Part shown: positions 1-44,800 of the stretch, one piece after another
Numbering within the stretch: the stretch's first letter is position 1
Layout: each line of letters starts with the position of its first letter
DNA from: Phoronis australis
Lineage: Eukaryota; Phoronida; Phoronidae
NCBI GenBank assembly: GCA_002633005.1
Contig: NMRA01000046.1
Location: 510,266-574,265 of the forward strand
Reading direction: 5' to 3'
Length of the DNA stretch: 64,000 bases
Translations under genes and position numbers: made by a program
The notes under the pieces: generated by a model
Told to the model about the DNA's origin: nothing
The model's database searches: none
Seen by the model: the letters and a program-made list of their open reading frames with translations, nothing else

Positions 1-165
1 GTTGCACATAGCATGATGAACAAATCCTATCAGTACCCTCAGATATGAGTGTAGTTGCGCATTGCATGATGAACAAATCCTATCAGTACCCTCAGGTATG
101 AGTGTAGTTGCACATGGCATAACAAACAAATCCTGTCAGTTCCCTCAGGTGTGATGTTCATTTGC
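1..165. repeat. 53-bp tandem repeat, about three copies
   Basis: Three consecutive units begin at about 1, 54 and 107 with a GTTGCRCATNGCAT-like string and end in a TCAGRTRTGAGTGTA-like string; a fourth, truncated start is visible near 160. The copies differ by a few substitutions, so this is a diverged minisatellite. It lies in what should be a KAT8 intron or the 5' part of the gene. The array may continue to the left of the window. Confidence 0.85.
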
Positions 166-542
166 ACATAGTATGATGAACAGATCATCCAGTTGGCTAT
201 GTGGATTGCATAGAACTTTTATTATTAAGTTATTTACTGGATAAGTTACGTTACTGTGTGAGCTCAAGTGCATTGTTCATCACCAGCAACATGTGTGTCA
301 TTCTTGTTATCGAGCATGTAAGTTTTTGTAGCAAGATTCAGGTTTATTAGTTGTACTTATTAAGACGAAAGTCTGATCAAATCTCCTCTTACATAAAGTG
401 TTGATGAGCACTGGGACATATTGGCCCATACAGTTGCAAGATTTGTTAGTCAAAAATAAATTGTTCGGAAAAAAAATAAATTAAACTTTATTGATTAAAC
501 ACTATGTTGTGTTAAATGGCTTTGGTAAAATGCGTAATGTAA

Positions 543-7134
<6,592 letters not shown>

Positions 7135-7438
7135 CTTTAGTTGCTGTTGCCATAGCGTTTTCAACTACAGCTTACCTATTTGTTTAGTTAATGTATTGAT
7201 GGTGTGTTATATGTCACTGCTCAGTTGTACATACATCTGTTTCAATAGACAAGACAATGTCTTTGTTTATTTTCAAGTAATTCAAGTCTAAGAATCATCC
7301 TTCTCGCCCAGTTTCTTCTCGCTTGCCATAATTATTATTTTTGCTTTATTTCATTATGGTCCCCTTGTGTATAAGGGGACAAGACGACTTTAGCTCAATC
7401 ACTTTCTTACTGTAACAGATTTGTCAAGTTCTGCCGTG

Positions 7439-7444
7439 AATAAA
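7439..7444 (+). terminator. KAT8 polyadenylation signal
   Basis: Canonical AATAAA 305 bp downstream of the KAT8 stop codon, in the transcribed orientation, in an AT-rich 3' UTR. It is the first canonical hexamer after the stop. Confidence 0.6.
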
Positions 7445-7831
7445 TGCACTGTAAACAGTGTCATGTAAGGTCTACTGGAAAATTGGGAAGGCAAGCATTT
7501 AATACATTTCTAAAAATTTCTATGTTGGTCACATAAATTGTATCACCAGTACGGCTGCACAATGCTCAGAATCATCACCTTGCATTATCTGGAGTTCTAA
7601 CGCACTTCAGGCATGCATGCAAACAAGTGAAACTATCCTTGGTATTCTATCAAAGAGTTAATGAGCCTTGTACATAAACATTTATTTGAAAATTTCATAT
7701 TCAAGGATGTATCAGACTCTTAAGAATGCTACGGCACGTTTTATATTTTACAAGAGTAATGTGAGTTTTGCAATACATGAACATGAGTGATGGTGAATGA
7801 CTGGTCTTCAGTTTCACATAGCTTCATACAA

Positions 7832-8242
7832 AGGCCGTTTTCAGCTCACAAACTACACTTCGTTAGATGGCCGGAATAGAAACAAGCGCACAGAAATGGG
7901 TACTGAAGTGAGCATGTGAATGCTGTTTGGTCGTCAAGACGACACAAAGTGCATAGAAATAAAAAATCTAGCCATCTACATAATAAAGCAATGTACATTC
8001 TTTAATGAGCAATTGAGAAACATTGTTTCATTAAAAGCATACTTTCCTTTTAAAGCTACAATTTGATAACTATTTTGGAAATATATTTGTATTTATCAAT
8101 GAAATTGTATAGTTAACTGGCTGCCATCCTGTGTCTGCAGTATGATAGGACAGTTGTTAGGTTCAAAAGTCAATGGTTTTACTGCAATGGCTGATGTTCA
8201 CTTGGATCTATGGTGACTATAGTATGTGAAGTGAAAACGGCC
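7832..8242. mobile_element. MITE with GGCCGTTTTCA terminal inverted repeats
   Basis: The left end GGCCGTTTTCAGCTCACAAA is mirrored at the right end, where the complement reads GGCCGTTTTCACTTCACATA. The element is about 410 bp, non-coding, and flanked by short A-rich sequence on both sides. It is probably a non-autonomous DNA transposon; the superfamily is unassigned. Confidence 0.6.
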
Positions 8243-9640
8243 AAAACTGGCACTCTTCTGGTTGCCTCCTCTTTTGCCAGTAAAAGATGGTGAGTTGAGC
8301 ACATGATCTTGACTACCTTAAACAGTAACACGTGAATTTGCTTTGAGCATTACTCCAAGCACATCAATGTCAAACTTTCAAATGTAATGACTGTTGTGCT
8401 CATTGACATAAACTGGTCCATATAACAGAGAACCCTTATCTAGTGTTCTATTCAAGCCCCTTTTCTGTGTCCTCGCGGTGAAGCAACACGGCAAGAAAAA
8501 ACTGCTTCTCTTACAAACCTACATTTGAATGATGTTTTCTAAATGTAACAAAAATCTTTTTAAAAAAGTAATGTAGACAAAACCAAGGGCATCAATTAAT
8601 TTTGGATACAAGTAGACTTGACCTAACCATGTATCTCTATTACAACCTTGTTGAGTGCACAACTCTTGACTGAACTTTAAATACACAAGAAATGGATCAA
8701 AAAGCTTATTTTGGCTAAGACATGAGGGTCTTGTTTGAATGCTTAGAAAAATGGCAAAGCAGGAGAGTCCTAGACCAGCCTATGTCTAAAGACATAACAG
8801 GAGAGTCCTACACCAGCCAATGTCTGAAGACAAAATGTGTGATAGTGAGTGATGAACAAATAACAAATTCATGACATTTGAAAATAAAACATACACTCTA
8901 CATTTATGACAGCAATGTTTGAAAAATCTCTTTTTCAATGGCACCAACATAATACGTCATAATAGAAGTGCAAGCATCAACCACACTCTTTGGTTCAAAT
9001 TCAACTTGAATGCACCAAGTGTTTTTAGAAATGATTAATGCTTTTATGATAACATACAGACAGTGGAATTTGACATAAATCTATAAATTTCGTACTGTTG
9101 ATGAAAATGAAATAAGATTCTTTACCTAGAAACATAATTGTAGCGCTACAAAACATTAGTGCAGAAACAAGCGAGAAGTCAAAGGTTTATACACTACATG
9201 GGTGACATGCCTAGCAGTCTATTCCAAAAATAGGGTAGAAGTGGCCAAATCTGCCTTGTCAACATCAGAAAAAGCCTAGTATCAAATTTACGAAAAGATA
9301 ATTCCTGACCTATACACAGACTTGATAGGATTAGCTGTTTGTAGAATAGATGATCAGTACAGATGAAACAGTGATGATTACTGGTTAGTAATTCAGATGC
9401 ACATGTTCAATAAAATATGATGTAAGTGGAATAAAATTTCAAAATAATTGTGACCTGTGCAAGAATCTCCATCTAAAACAAATGCAAGTAAACACTTCAA
9501 CAAATTTCTCATGAGCGTTACTTTTTCAGTCTCGGTAAAAGCAGGAATATTCAAAAACGCATTCCAACTCCAGGGATTCAGTGGACTCGGCTCTTTTCAC
9601 TTGACAATGCCGTAACACGTACACATCTACAATCCAGTGC

Positions 9641-9646
9641 TTTATT
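9641..9646 (-). terminator. Possible PTEN polyadenylation signal
   Basis: TTTATT on the plus strand is AATAAA on the minus strand, about 55 bp after the PTEN stop codon. PTEN mRNAs often have long 3' UTRs, and further minus-strand hexamers occur toward 7340, so this may be only the most proximal site. Confidence 0.3.
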
Positions 9647-9698
9647 CTAATCATGGCCACACACACACACTGGTAAACTCCTCCTAATCACATGGCCA

Positions 9699-35074
<25,376 letters not shown>

Positions 35075-35875
35075 AATGTTTTCTTGACGCTTTCCAGTCA
35101 CTTATTACACTAATCTGTACGACTACCCCGACGCACTGTTCTGCGTCAAAACAGTGCCTTCGCTGTGCACCAGTTACGCACACACACACTCACACACACA
35201 CACAGTTGACAGAGACTAAATCCACTGCAACTGAAGTGAGCAGTCAACCAAAACTTCTAAGTGGCACGCACAGAACCATGTCGGCAGCAAAAAGTCACAG
35301 CATTATTCCAAAAGATTTAGATTTGCAAAACAATACAAATACACCAATACTCGAGATATCGATTAACGATGTCATGCCTTGAAAACTAGTGATAAGCAAC
35401 TCAACAGTCTTGATTTCTCCATTATGGCTGTCTTCCTGGTGCAAGGATACAAAAGTTCAAACATAATGTTTTAAAGAAAATAGTACCCATAAGTGCACAG
35501 AGGTTTTTAATTTTGTTTAGCATTTCTAGCACTTTTGTACTTTCGTCATCCATTGAACGTGTGCATTACACGCATTAAATTACATTTTCTGGGTCTTTTA
35601 AGGGTAAAGAGTATATTTCAGTGATTTCGTTTTTTAGAAGTCTTTCGTGGTGATTCGGCTGAAATCTACGAACGTAATCTCTTTTAGCCAGTGAACACTT
35701 TCGTTTGTACATTTTTAGTTAGTTAAAATGATGTGTTTGAGTGCAAACGTGGTAAAAGTTATGGGCAGCGAGAACGCATGAAAGGCGAATTACACCCGAA
35801 CAGTACCTCGAGTTGCAAAGGTCACTCACGAAATTGCGTGGTTATGTGTTGACGTCACAAGGGGATTTCCAAAGC
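35075..35875. promoter_or_regulatory. Bidirectional PTEN/ATAD1 promoter interval with an ATAD1 uORF
   Basis: The 801 bp between the two start codons must hold both transcription starts. No convincing TATA box is visible. A CA microsatellite lies at 35178-35203, and an inverted GCACTGTT / AACAGTGC pair sits at about 35132-35155. On the ATAD1 side two adjacent ATGs at 35728 and 35731 open an 18-codon upstream frame that ends at TGA 35779-35781, before the main ATG. Confidence 0.6.
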
Positions 35876-38800
35876 ATGGAAAACACCGGGGACGTTATTC
35901 ACCCATTTGCTTCTATTAAAATGGGTTTTAAGGATATTCTAAGCTATCTTAGCGCTGGAGCCCATGCTGCCACTTATAATCGCGTGTCTCAGAAGCTTCC
36001 TCAAGACATGGAAGTTTTGGAATCGTCTCAAATTAGGAGAAGTGACATTGTGACCAAACTGCTTGCGACATTGGCCACTCTTGCCGTGTCGGGTACCCTC
36101 ACATTCTTCATAATGAAATGGCTGATGAAACATTTGGATCCAACTAACAAAGACAAGGAAGAACAACAGAGAAGAGTAAGCGTGTTTTGATAGGTTTCAG
36201 GGAGACTTGAAAATGTTACACAAATCTTTCTCGTAAGATGAGAAACCATGAATCTCGAACTGTTGGCAGTTAGAGGTGAGGGGCTACAGGCTGCACAGGC
36301 ACTGACCTAAACCTAAACTCCTTAGTACTAGTAGTGCTTTACATATTTACAAATCAAGCTAAACCTAATTAACCCTCATCTCGACTAGTTGGCAAGGTTA
36401 TCCACCAATCGCCTTTCCCATGGCACAGGGTTGGTGATTCTCATTTGGGTAACTTGCCAACAGTTAGGCAATTACATCGGCCTTCGTGCCCGGAGGGTCG
36501 CGTTGCCTAGCCAACGGTCTGAAGTACAGGTGTATAACTGACAATCAGGTTTGAGTGAAAATATACTGTAAATCCCGAAATTGCCACAAATATTTCAGTA
36601 GACTTGGGTCTTTTTAACGTTCTTTCATAAACGTTTGTTGCTTGCCATGCTTTCTTATGCCAGCGACTCGTCAGCTGACCTACACAAATTGCCGATAACT
36701 TATGAAAAAAGAACACTGAAAAGATGATATTTTTGTACTCAATCTATTGTCATCAGGTAACAGTGTTTCCTTACATATTGTTTTTTAATTATATTGTATT
36801 TTATGAATCAAAAAGTGAATCAGCATGAGTATTGATGTTACAGGGTGATCGTCCACCTTTGGCGACTATAGACAATGTATTGATAACGCTAACACCTCAG
36901 GTGGCAGTCCAAGTCTGTAAAGCTGAGAATAAGAATGAAGGTTGCAGCTGAGAAAGTTTAGTTGCAGTGTATTCTCTCAAGTTAGACTCAAGTTCTGTTG
37001 TAAGACATTTTCGATGACAATACCAAAAGTAGACAATGTTGTTAATTTATAGTTATTACTTCAAAGTTCAAAGTAGTTAGCATGCAAATGATATAAATAC
37101 ACCATAGAAAGACTTTGTATACAAAGTAAGAAGATACTTTAGTATTAATTACAAAAAACTTTTCTTGATGGGATTGGTATGGCCAAAAACTAGACAGTAA
37201 AGTTTATTTGAATGTGATTTTAGCCATCGACTTTCAGTTTCACTTTTATGTGATGCTCATTCATGGCTGCAAAGTGGTTTTACTCAAAGCACAGACAATG
37301 CTGTAATACGTCTACTGTGTAGGGTTGAAGGCGAAAGAGTCTTGTGGTCATTTTATGATTTAGGGTGAATTACTTTTATCATAGATTATATACGCTGTAA
37401 AGGTGACTTTCCCTTTCCATGTATTCACCTTTTATTTGTATACTGCTTATGGTACTGCTATTAAGTACAACCAACTTATTCCTTACTGACTATAAGAAAC
37501 AATGTCTGGACTAGGAAAGAGCTAAATGGGTTGTTTGAGGCCCTGGACACATACATTCATACAGGGCCATAGGAAGGTGGGGGGCACGGGCCCCCCAAAA
37601 CTTTTCAGGCGTCAGAAGTTAAACCGTGGCAACCGACATAGGTGTGGGGCAGGGAACAGTCGAGAAAAGAAAGACTGCAAAACACGGATAAGAGAGAAAA
37701 TTCTAAGAGAACATTAACAACTGTGCATCTGAATACATGGTTTACCTTTTGAGGACCCTGGCCAGGACTTTGCCGTTAGGGTCTCCGCTTTTGCAGCACA
37801 GGTCGTCTAAAGGCACTTAAAAACGGGCACGAATTCAGACATATATTTCGAAAAATCTAGAAAATTTGTAATGCAGATTTTGCGGAGCGTACTAATTTAC
37901 TAGATTTTTAAATTCAAGAAGTCAATTTTGCGAATGCAAAACTGTATTTTTCCAAATGTCTTTCTCTGACAAGGGATAACGGAGACAACTTTCACTTAAT
38001 TTTTTTCTTGAAACTGTATAATCTTAAGAGAAATTGATGACCTGACAGATAACGTCAATTGCAGCAGATTTCCTGATATTTGAAAGTATATTTTTTCATA
38101 TTTAGGGGCCCCAACCTTGAAGGAGGCCATTGATGACATTCAAGTGGTTACAATTTTTGTTTTTTATTGACAAATTCTGAAGGGACAGCTCACAGAGAGA
38201 GGGCCCAATGTTGGAATAGATTACCTCTACTTTCCAGTTTTTTTGTGAAATCGTGCAATCAGCTTTTATGTTGAAGGCGGTCATTCCCTGCATTGTTTTG
38301 GGACCACACGACGGTGGAATGCACTGTCACTCTTTTTTCCAAGCTTAATGATGTTTAGCCTTTCATCTTAAGGTGTCCCATTTCAGACGGTACCCTCTCT
38401 CGGTGGAGCAGCTTGGGGGTAATATAACTTTGTCCCTTGTCTATACATGTAAATCCGACACTGCCAAGTATTCTCGATGGAAGTTGAGACTCCAAATTCA
38501 TCAAAAGAAACGCAAAACATTTGTGCACAGCCATCGACCCAAGCAATCAAAAATGTGAAAAAATACAGTAGGAATGCTGCCATCGAAAGGGTGGAATTTT
38601 GAAGAACGTGAAGACCACTATTTGTGAATTACACAAAATAACTATTTATGATAGTTAGTCATGAAATAATGTTACTGTTTCCCGTAGTATCACAGGAATA
38701 GTATCTCTTTTGAAGATGGTTACTATGCGTTATTTGCAAGGAATTCCCACATGTGGAAAACACTGCTGTCTAGGCTACAATTCGTGATGATCGTGTACAT

Positions 38801-41800
38801 GTCAAAGAACTCTCAGAATCATAAACAAAGATTTCAGCGGGTTTTTTTTTGTCAGTGGAGTTCAAGTTTACCTCGTGATTCGTTATAGGTACCTCTGAAA
38901 TAAGCAAAAATACACCTTAATACGAATGCCCCATCTCCCATATTCCCCAGTCTGCAAGCATGCATGAGGAAATTGCTTATACCATTCTGTTTTGATAAAC
39001 AAATTTGTTGGTTTTTGATTTACTTGTTTATGTATCTACGAAAATCGATAGATTCATAGATGATTTTTGATAATAAGAAGCTAATCTTGTAAGAATTGAT
39101 GATGTTTCAGTGAATTAAACTGCAGCCTGAAGTTGGAAAAACTCAGTAAGCTGATCCAAAAATAGTAAAGTACACTTACAGACGATTTTTGCATATCTAA
39201 AATAACTCTCAAAGACATTGATGAAATCCGGACTCACAAACCATAGATAGAAAACGTTTTAAAAATCCTTAAATAAATAAAATTAAACTCATTGCTTGGG
39301 AAGGTTGTCTTTGCCCTTCCTTGGTGTTTTTTTTTGTTTCTAGTAGTATTGAGCAATGAATTTTTGTTCTTCAAAACTGAATTGATTGCTTGTCCTTATT
39401 CACATGCACGTCATGACTGACGTACCCACGTTAAAAATAAGATGTAACCATGCAGTTGTCCTGCGCCGAATCTCAGTGATTCACGAGAATTGAATTTGTA
39501 CTCTAGACATTCAGGAAGTGTGTACATTTCTGCTACACACTATCTTTTTCCCCAACCACCAGAAACTGGACTAGCAGTCATGTTTCAACCAGGCATTTTG
39601 AAACAGTCCCAAAGACTCTGTACCAGGGACTTCAGGACCTCACCTTTTCAAAAAAACTCCTTCAAAGAATGACCATAATAAAACAAAGTTTTCCCGAAAG
39701 TGGATCACAATAAAACAAATCTTGACCTTAGAGCGAGCGCAGACAACCGGTTCAAGCTGCCTGTCTCAAGTGAATCACAGCTCAGCTGACCAGCGACTAG
39801 CTTTAGTTGAGAATTTGATATTTTCACACTGTTAGATCTCAGCTGTAGCTACTTGAGGCAGCTCCTTGCTACCGGTCAGTGTACTGGTCCTAGGAACATT
39901 ATTACTGTCCGTTTTAGTTCACGGTTACTCAACTCTTGATGGCTTCATCCCCGGGACTGTCCCAGGGGCGGATTCAGGATTTTAAGTTGGGGGGGGCAGG
40001 GCAGAGTATTAGCCAGGGTATTTTCTGTTAGAAAGTCGCACCTCCGAACTGCCAAATGGAATCTGGGAGAATTTTAGGGGGGCTATGGCCCTTTCGGGCT
40101 ATCTCTAAATCCGCCACTGTGCCCCCACCTAGTAGGGCAGACGTGGGAGATTCAGTACAAATATGGTGGCATCGGGAGTAAGTGGGCGAGGGGGGGGGGT
40201 GGAGGTGGTGGTGATGGGGGGGGGGTTGTTTGGGGAACTCAAAATGGTTTGTGCTTATAATTTTTGCCTTCCTACGGGCCTGTAATCATCAACATAGTAT
40301 TAGACTGGCTATGACTTCTAATCAGGGTAAAAGAGAATTTGAGACCAGTTTTACAAGTATTCTAAATCAGAATGTAGTTTTGTCAGAAGGAAGGTCTATA
40401 AAGGCAGTTTTATGTTATAATGGCGCTCAGCATGAGAATGTGATGTACATATGGTACCGTATGAATAAAACATATTCTTAAATGTACGGTACGACTAGTA
40501 TGTGTTTAAATCTCTTAAAATGATGTTAATATTGCAGGCAGAGAAGCTGCTCAAAGTAATTGGTGTTAATGATTCAAAGCTGAAGGTGAGTGATGAATAA
40601 ACTGATGTTGAATTTTAATATCAGGTTTCTGATTAGAGAAGTAGATAAACTCTCAAAGGCAAATTTCGATTGGTTGACAATTTTCTAGCAATACCAATGG
40701 CGGGTCTCTTGCCTTATTTTTGCTCATTGGACTTTTTGTGCACATTCTTCAGAGCCTACCTTATTTCCATGGCGATTATTGAAATAGAAATTGTTTAATT
40801 TTTCACTAAGTATGCAACCATGCAACATTAGCTTGGTATGCAAGTCGGCTTTTGAAATACAACATCGAAACTATTGTCAAAAGTTCCTTCTTTATAATTG
40901 GCAATTGGCCTACCATGTAATGTCAATAGTAATCTTTCTTTGTATAGTAATAGGTAAAGTCTAAAAAGGCCAAGATGCAGCTTGAAGCCTAGGATTTTGT
41001 TGCAATTTTACTAGCCGTATTGAACATTCCAGGACTTTGAACCTATCACTTCATTCGACATATTTTTTTTTTTTTAGTTGTGGTACAGTTTCATAAATTT
41101 TCTTTGTAAAGTTCAATTGTTTTCTTCTTTTAGTTGAGTGAGTATGAACTTTGTGTTGCTGCCAACATAGTGGATCCACTCAGCTTTACATTAGACTGGT
41201 CTGACATCGGTGGTTTGGATGATATAGCTAAGGAACTGCAACAGACTGTGATTCTGCCATTTCAACGACAAAGTCTTTTCGAATCGTCAAAATTGTTACG
41301 TGCACCAAAAGGTAAATCAGATTATGAAAATTATTCTTTAAAATTATTGGTGCAGGCATGATTATAGTGTCCATCAGTTTTAAAACTATTGAACACTACA
41401 TTGTCCAGTTAAAAATAAGACAGAAATTCATCCACGCACTCAATAAATTCGGTTGTTGCATATTATATCAAAAGCATTGTTCAACAAAGAGAATGTTAAG
41501 TGTCAGTTTTGACATTCAGTGGACAACATACAGCTAGTTAAAGTTATATTGAGTGCTAGGTGGGTCAAGAATGGTCTTCAAAGTAAGAAATAAAAATAAA
41601 GTGATGAATGAAGTGGAAACCATGACTAACGCATCATTGCTTGAGACCAAACTCAACAAGTTGGCTTGTCATGCTGGGTTATTTATGCTGTGAACACGGT
41701 GTCGTGTAATGTAAGGAACTGTCAGTTTGTCCAACCCTTGAAATCACTTCCCATCTGCTTTAGGAAGAAACTCAGAGGTCATGTTTTAGCTTTTTAGCAT

Positions 41801-44800
41801 TTTAATGCTAAAAAGTGGTCAAATTCAAAAGCTAGTTTCTTTGATGGATGGTGATAAAACCTCTTTAAAAGTTAATGTTTGCCAGCTACTAGATGTAATT
41901 TCTGGATGTGGTGTTGTCATACGGTCGCTACGTTCATTCTTTCTTCACAAATCTGTAAAGTATAACTTTTGATTTAAAACACTTGCAGTAGCTTTGAAAC
42001 TGTTATCAACTTGTTCCTAACCTGAGGTGATATCCTGGCTTTGAAGCTTTGAAAGAACTTGCAGCTAATTGCCGTTATACACCACTCCCCCCCACCNNNN
42101 NNNNNNNNNNNNNNNNNNNNNNNNNNNNNNNNNNNNNNNNNNNNNNNNNNNNNCCCCCCCCCCCCCCCCGCACTGGAATGAGTATCCCGATTCACAGATT
42201 GGCCAGTTGCCAGCACAGTGGCAAACCAATGTTTACATAATCAAACTATCTTATTATCTGCTTTCATCTGATGCTCATGTAATCCAGCAGTTATGTTTTA
42301 AATAGCGTGCCTGATGCTAACCAATATTTAAAATTACATTTGCAAACGACTTTCAGCAAACGTCTTGAAGCAGATGTTTTTTGTATGACATACTTTCCCA
42401 AAAAAACTTCGAATGGAGAAAAATGGTAGACTTTCAGAAAAATTAGACTTAACCGTCACCTGTTGATTCCTTTGTGTGACTGTAAGCTCTGACCAACTTA
42501 ACCACAGTATTGTGTACCAACACAAAAGGCCTGCTTGCCAAGTTTGATTGTTCGTGATCCTAGGTTAGATCATGATAGAGGAAATTTCTTGATTTTTACA
42601 CGTTAGGAGAATGGTAATGCTGGAGACCAAGCGCTACAGCTTGGCTTGTCGTGGCGTGTTATCTCATTCGTCGATCATGGTCTCGAGCATTTACAAACTG
42701 TCAGTTCTTTACGGGCCCTGACACTATTTCTTGTCTGAGTTAGTAACAAATTGAAACTAAATTTCTAGCTGTAATTCATCTAAATCAAAGGTTAGTTTCT
42801 TTCACAGAATTTGACTGTGTAGCAGCCTTGAGAATATTGTGACTTGGTATTTAAGACTGGTGATTGAAAATGTGCTTTTCGTTTGATAATAATGCGCAAA
42901 TTGTAAAAGCTAGACTACAGAGGCTGAAATTTTGTGGGTGAAATATGTGTGCCATGTTGATCCTTGTACAAGCATGGCCTGCAGTTCGTTGAGTGGCTTT
43001 CGTAATGGACCTACAAACTTGTGGAAAAAGGCAAATTTTGATGGAACATGTCCTGATTAAGATCTCTACACCTAAACCAACTCTAATGTCACCAATTCTG
43101 GACAAATACAGTTAAAAAAGACTCTTTTTTCAATTCCCAATGCCTTCTAATTATTATTTTGATTACTGGCCATTTTCCAAATGTTGTCAGATTTCAGCTA
43201 TGGTACAGAACTAGTCCATTAATTTTGTATACATATCTTTAATGGAATATGAGAAAATAAAATTTCACTTATTCACCAACTTGTGTCCTTATAAAATTTT
43301 GATATATTCCAAAATATTTCTATGAATGTTAATTATCTTTTCGGACTGTTTTTATGATGTGCTCCATTGACTTTTTATGAAGTTAATAACTATTTTGAAG
43401 GTGTTCTCTTATATGGACCACCAGGATGTGGAAAGACGATGTTGGCTAAAGCAACAGCAAAGGCTGCTGGTCAGTTTTCTTCTTAACGTTGTATTAATAT
43501 TACGTTAACTTTATAGTAATCACTAAACTGTCTTTGTCATTCTACAAAGTCCAGAGTATTTACAGAGATATGAAACAAAACCTTTTAACTGGCTGAAATT
43601 TCCCTTGTTTTTTGTTTTGTGTATGATTCATATTTTTGTCGTCTTCTGGGTATTTTGAAAGTTTGACTTTCTATTTTCCCAGATGTTGTGATACTTTATC
43701 TTGTGTTACCTCTGTCTAGGTGCAAGGTTTATCAATCTACAGATTTCATCTCTGGTAGACAAGTGGTATGGCGAATCACAGAAGAGGGCAGAAGCAGTTT
43801 TCTCATTGGTAAGAATTAGTATGTTATGTTTCTGTTGTGTCAGCCAGTTGTTACTGTTCACTGTTGTATGTTACAGTCCAGGAGTATATCTTCCAATAAT
43901 CATGCCATAAACTAGCTTATGAAAGTCATTAAGTTTTGTGAAAGTATGGTCAAATTTTTTATTTGGCAGTATTTTGATTCGTTATAAAAACAATGTCCGT
44001 CTCAGTCATGGACACACAGTAACATCTCAGCTATAATCAAATGTATACGATGTCTTAAACAAAACAAACTCCCGTTATCGAGCCTTTGTAAACCATTTCG
44101 TTATGTTGGTACTCAGTTGCGAGCTGGTCAGAAATTGATAGTTTGCCTTAATGTTTTTGTGGCAAAACGATGAATGTATACTGATTAAAGTCTTGTATTG
44201 CTGCTCATAACGTTTATGAAAGAACTATTAGTAATAAACATCTGTTGAAAGCAATGAGGAAATTACTTGACATTAAGTTTAGAGAAATAATAATTCTGTA
44301 TATGGAATTTAAATTCATTGTTTTAATATATTATGTTTTTTTGTTTCATTATAAACACACATGCTGAAATGGTCTATTTAATTTTGGCTTCAAAGCTACA
44401 ACTCACTATCATCTTAATTCAATTTTTAGTGAATGTTATCTAGAGTCTTAATAAATGACCTCAACTCTAAGTCATGTAACTATCTAAAAACTGTTCTTTG
44501 TCAGCCATTAAAGGTATGTATTTTCTGAAAGGAGAAAGATCGAGTATTCTAAAATATGCTTCTGTAACTGTTTCCTTATCATTGTCACGTGACCACGTTT
44601 TTAAGTCAAATTTTCATGTGCATGAAAGGTACATTAATTGCAAAATAGCCCCCTAGCCGATTTTACTAAAAGTTCAATTTCTTAAATGAATACTTGCATT
44701 GTGTCTCAAAAATACCGGTAGGATTTTGCTTTAAAATGTCTGGTTTTCGCATACCGAGCTCTGTTTTTTTACAAAAATACCTTGCGTTTTGCTAGTTGAA

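Larger units (their letters stand above)
7135..9698. other. Convergent intergenic region, KAT8 3' UTR to PTEN 3' UTR
   Basis: It contains the 3' UTRs of the two converging genes, a MITE at 7832-8242, and a direct duplication of about 45 bp at 8759-8835 built on GGAGAGTCCTA and ACCAGCC. A short CA run lies at 9658-9670. No further gene is visible. Several AATAAA or TTTATT strings occur, so the real mRNA ends cannot be fixed by sequence alone. Confidence 0.6.
36176..40537 (+). other. ATAD1 intron 1 contents
   Basis: It holds a hairpin at 36388-36461, a GGGGGGCACGGGCCCCCC-type transposon-end string near 37581, a hAT-like MITE at 39963-40119 and a G-rich tract at 40184-40238. The remaining sequence is AT-rich and shows no gene. 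Confidence 0.6.

Noticed and set aside
35075-35875. KLLN-like gene between PTEN and ATAD1
   Set aside because: Human KLLN lies here, but no comparable open frame is seen; only an 18-codon uORF is present.
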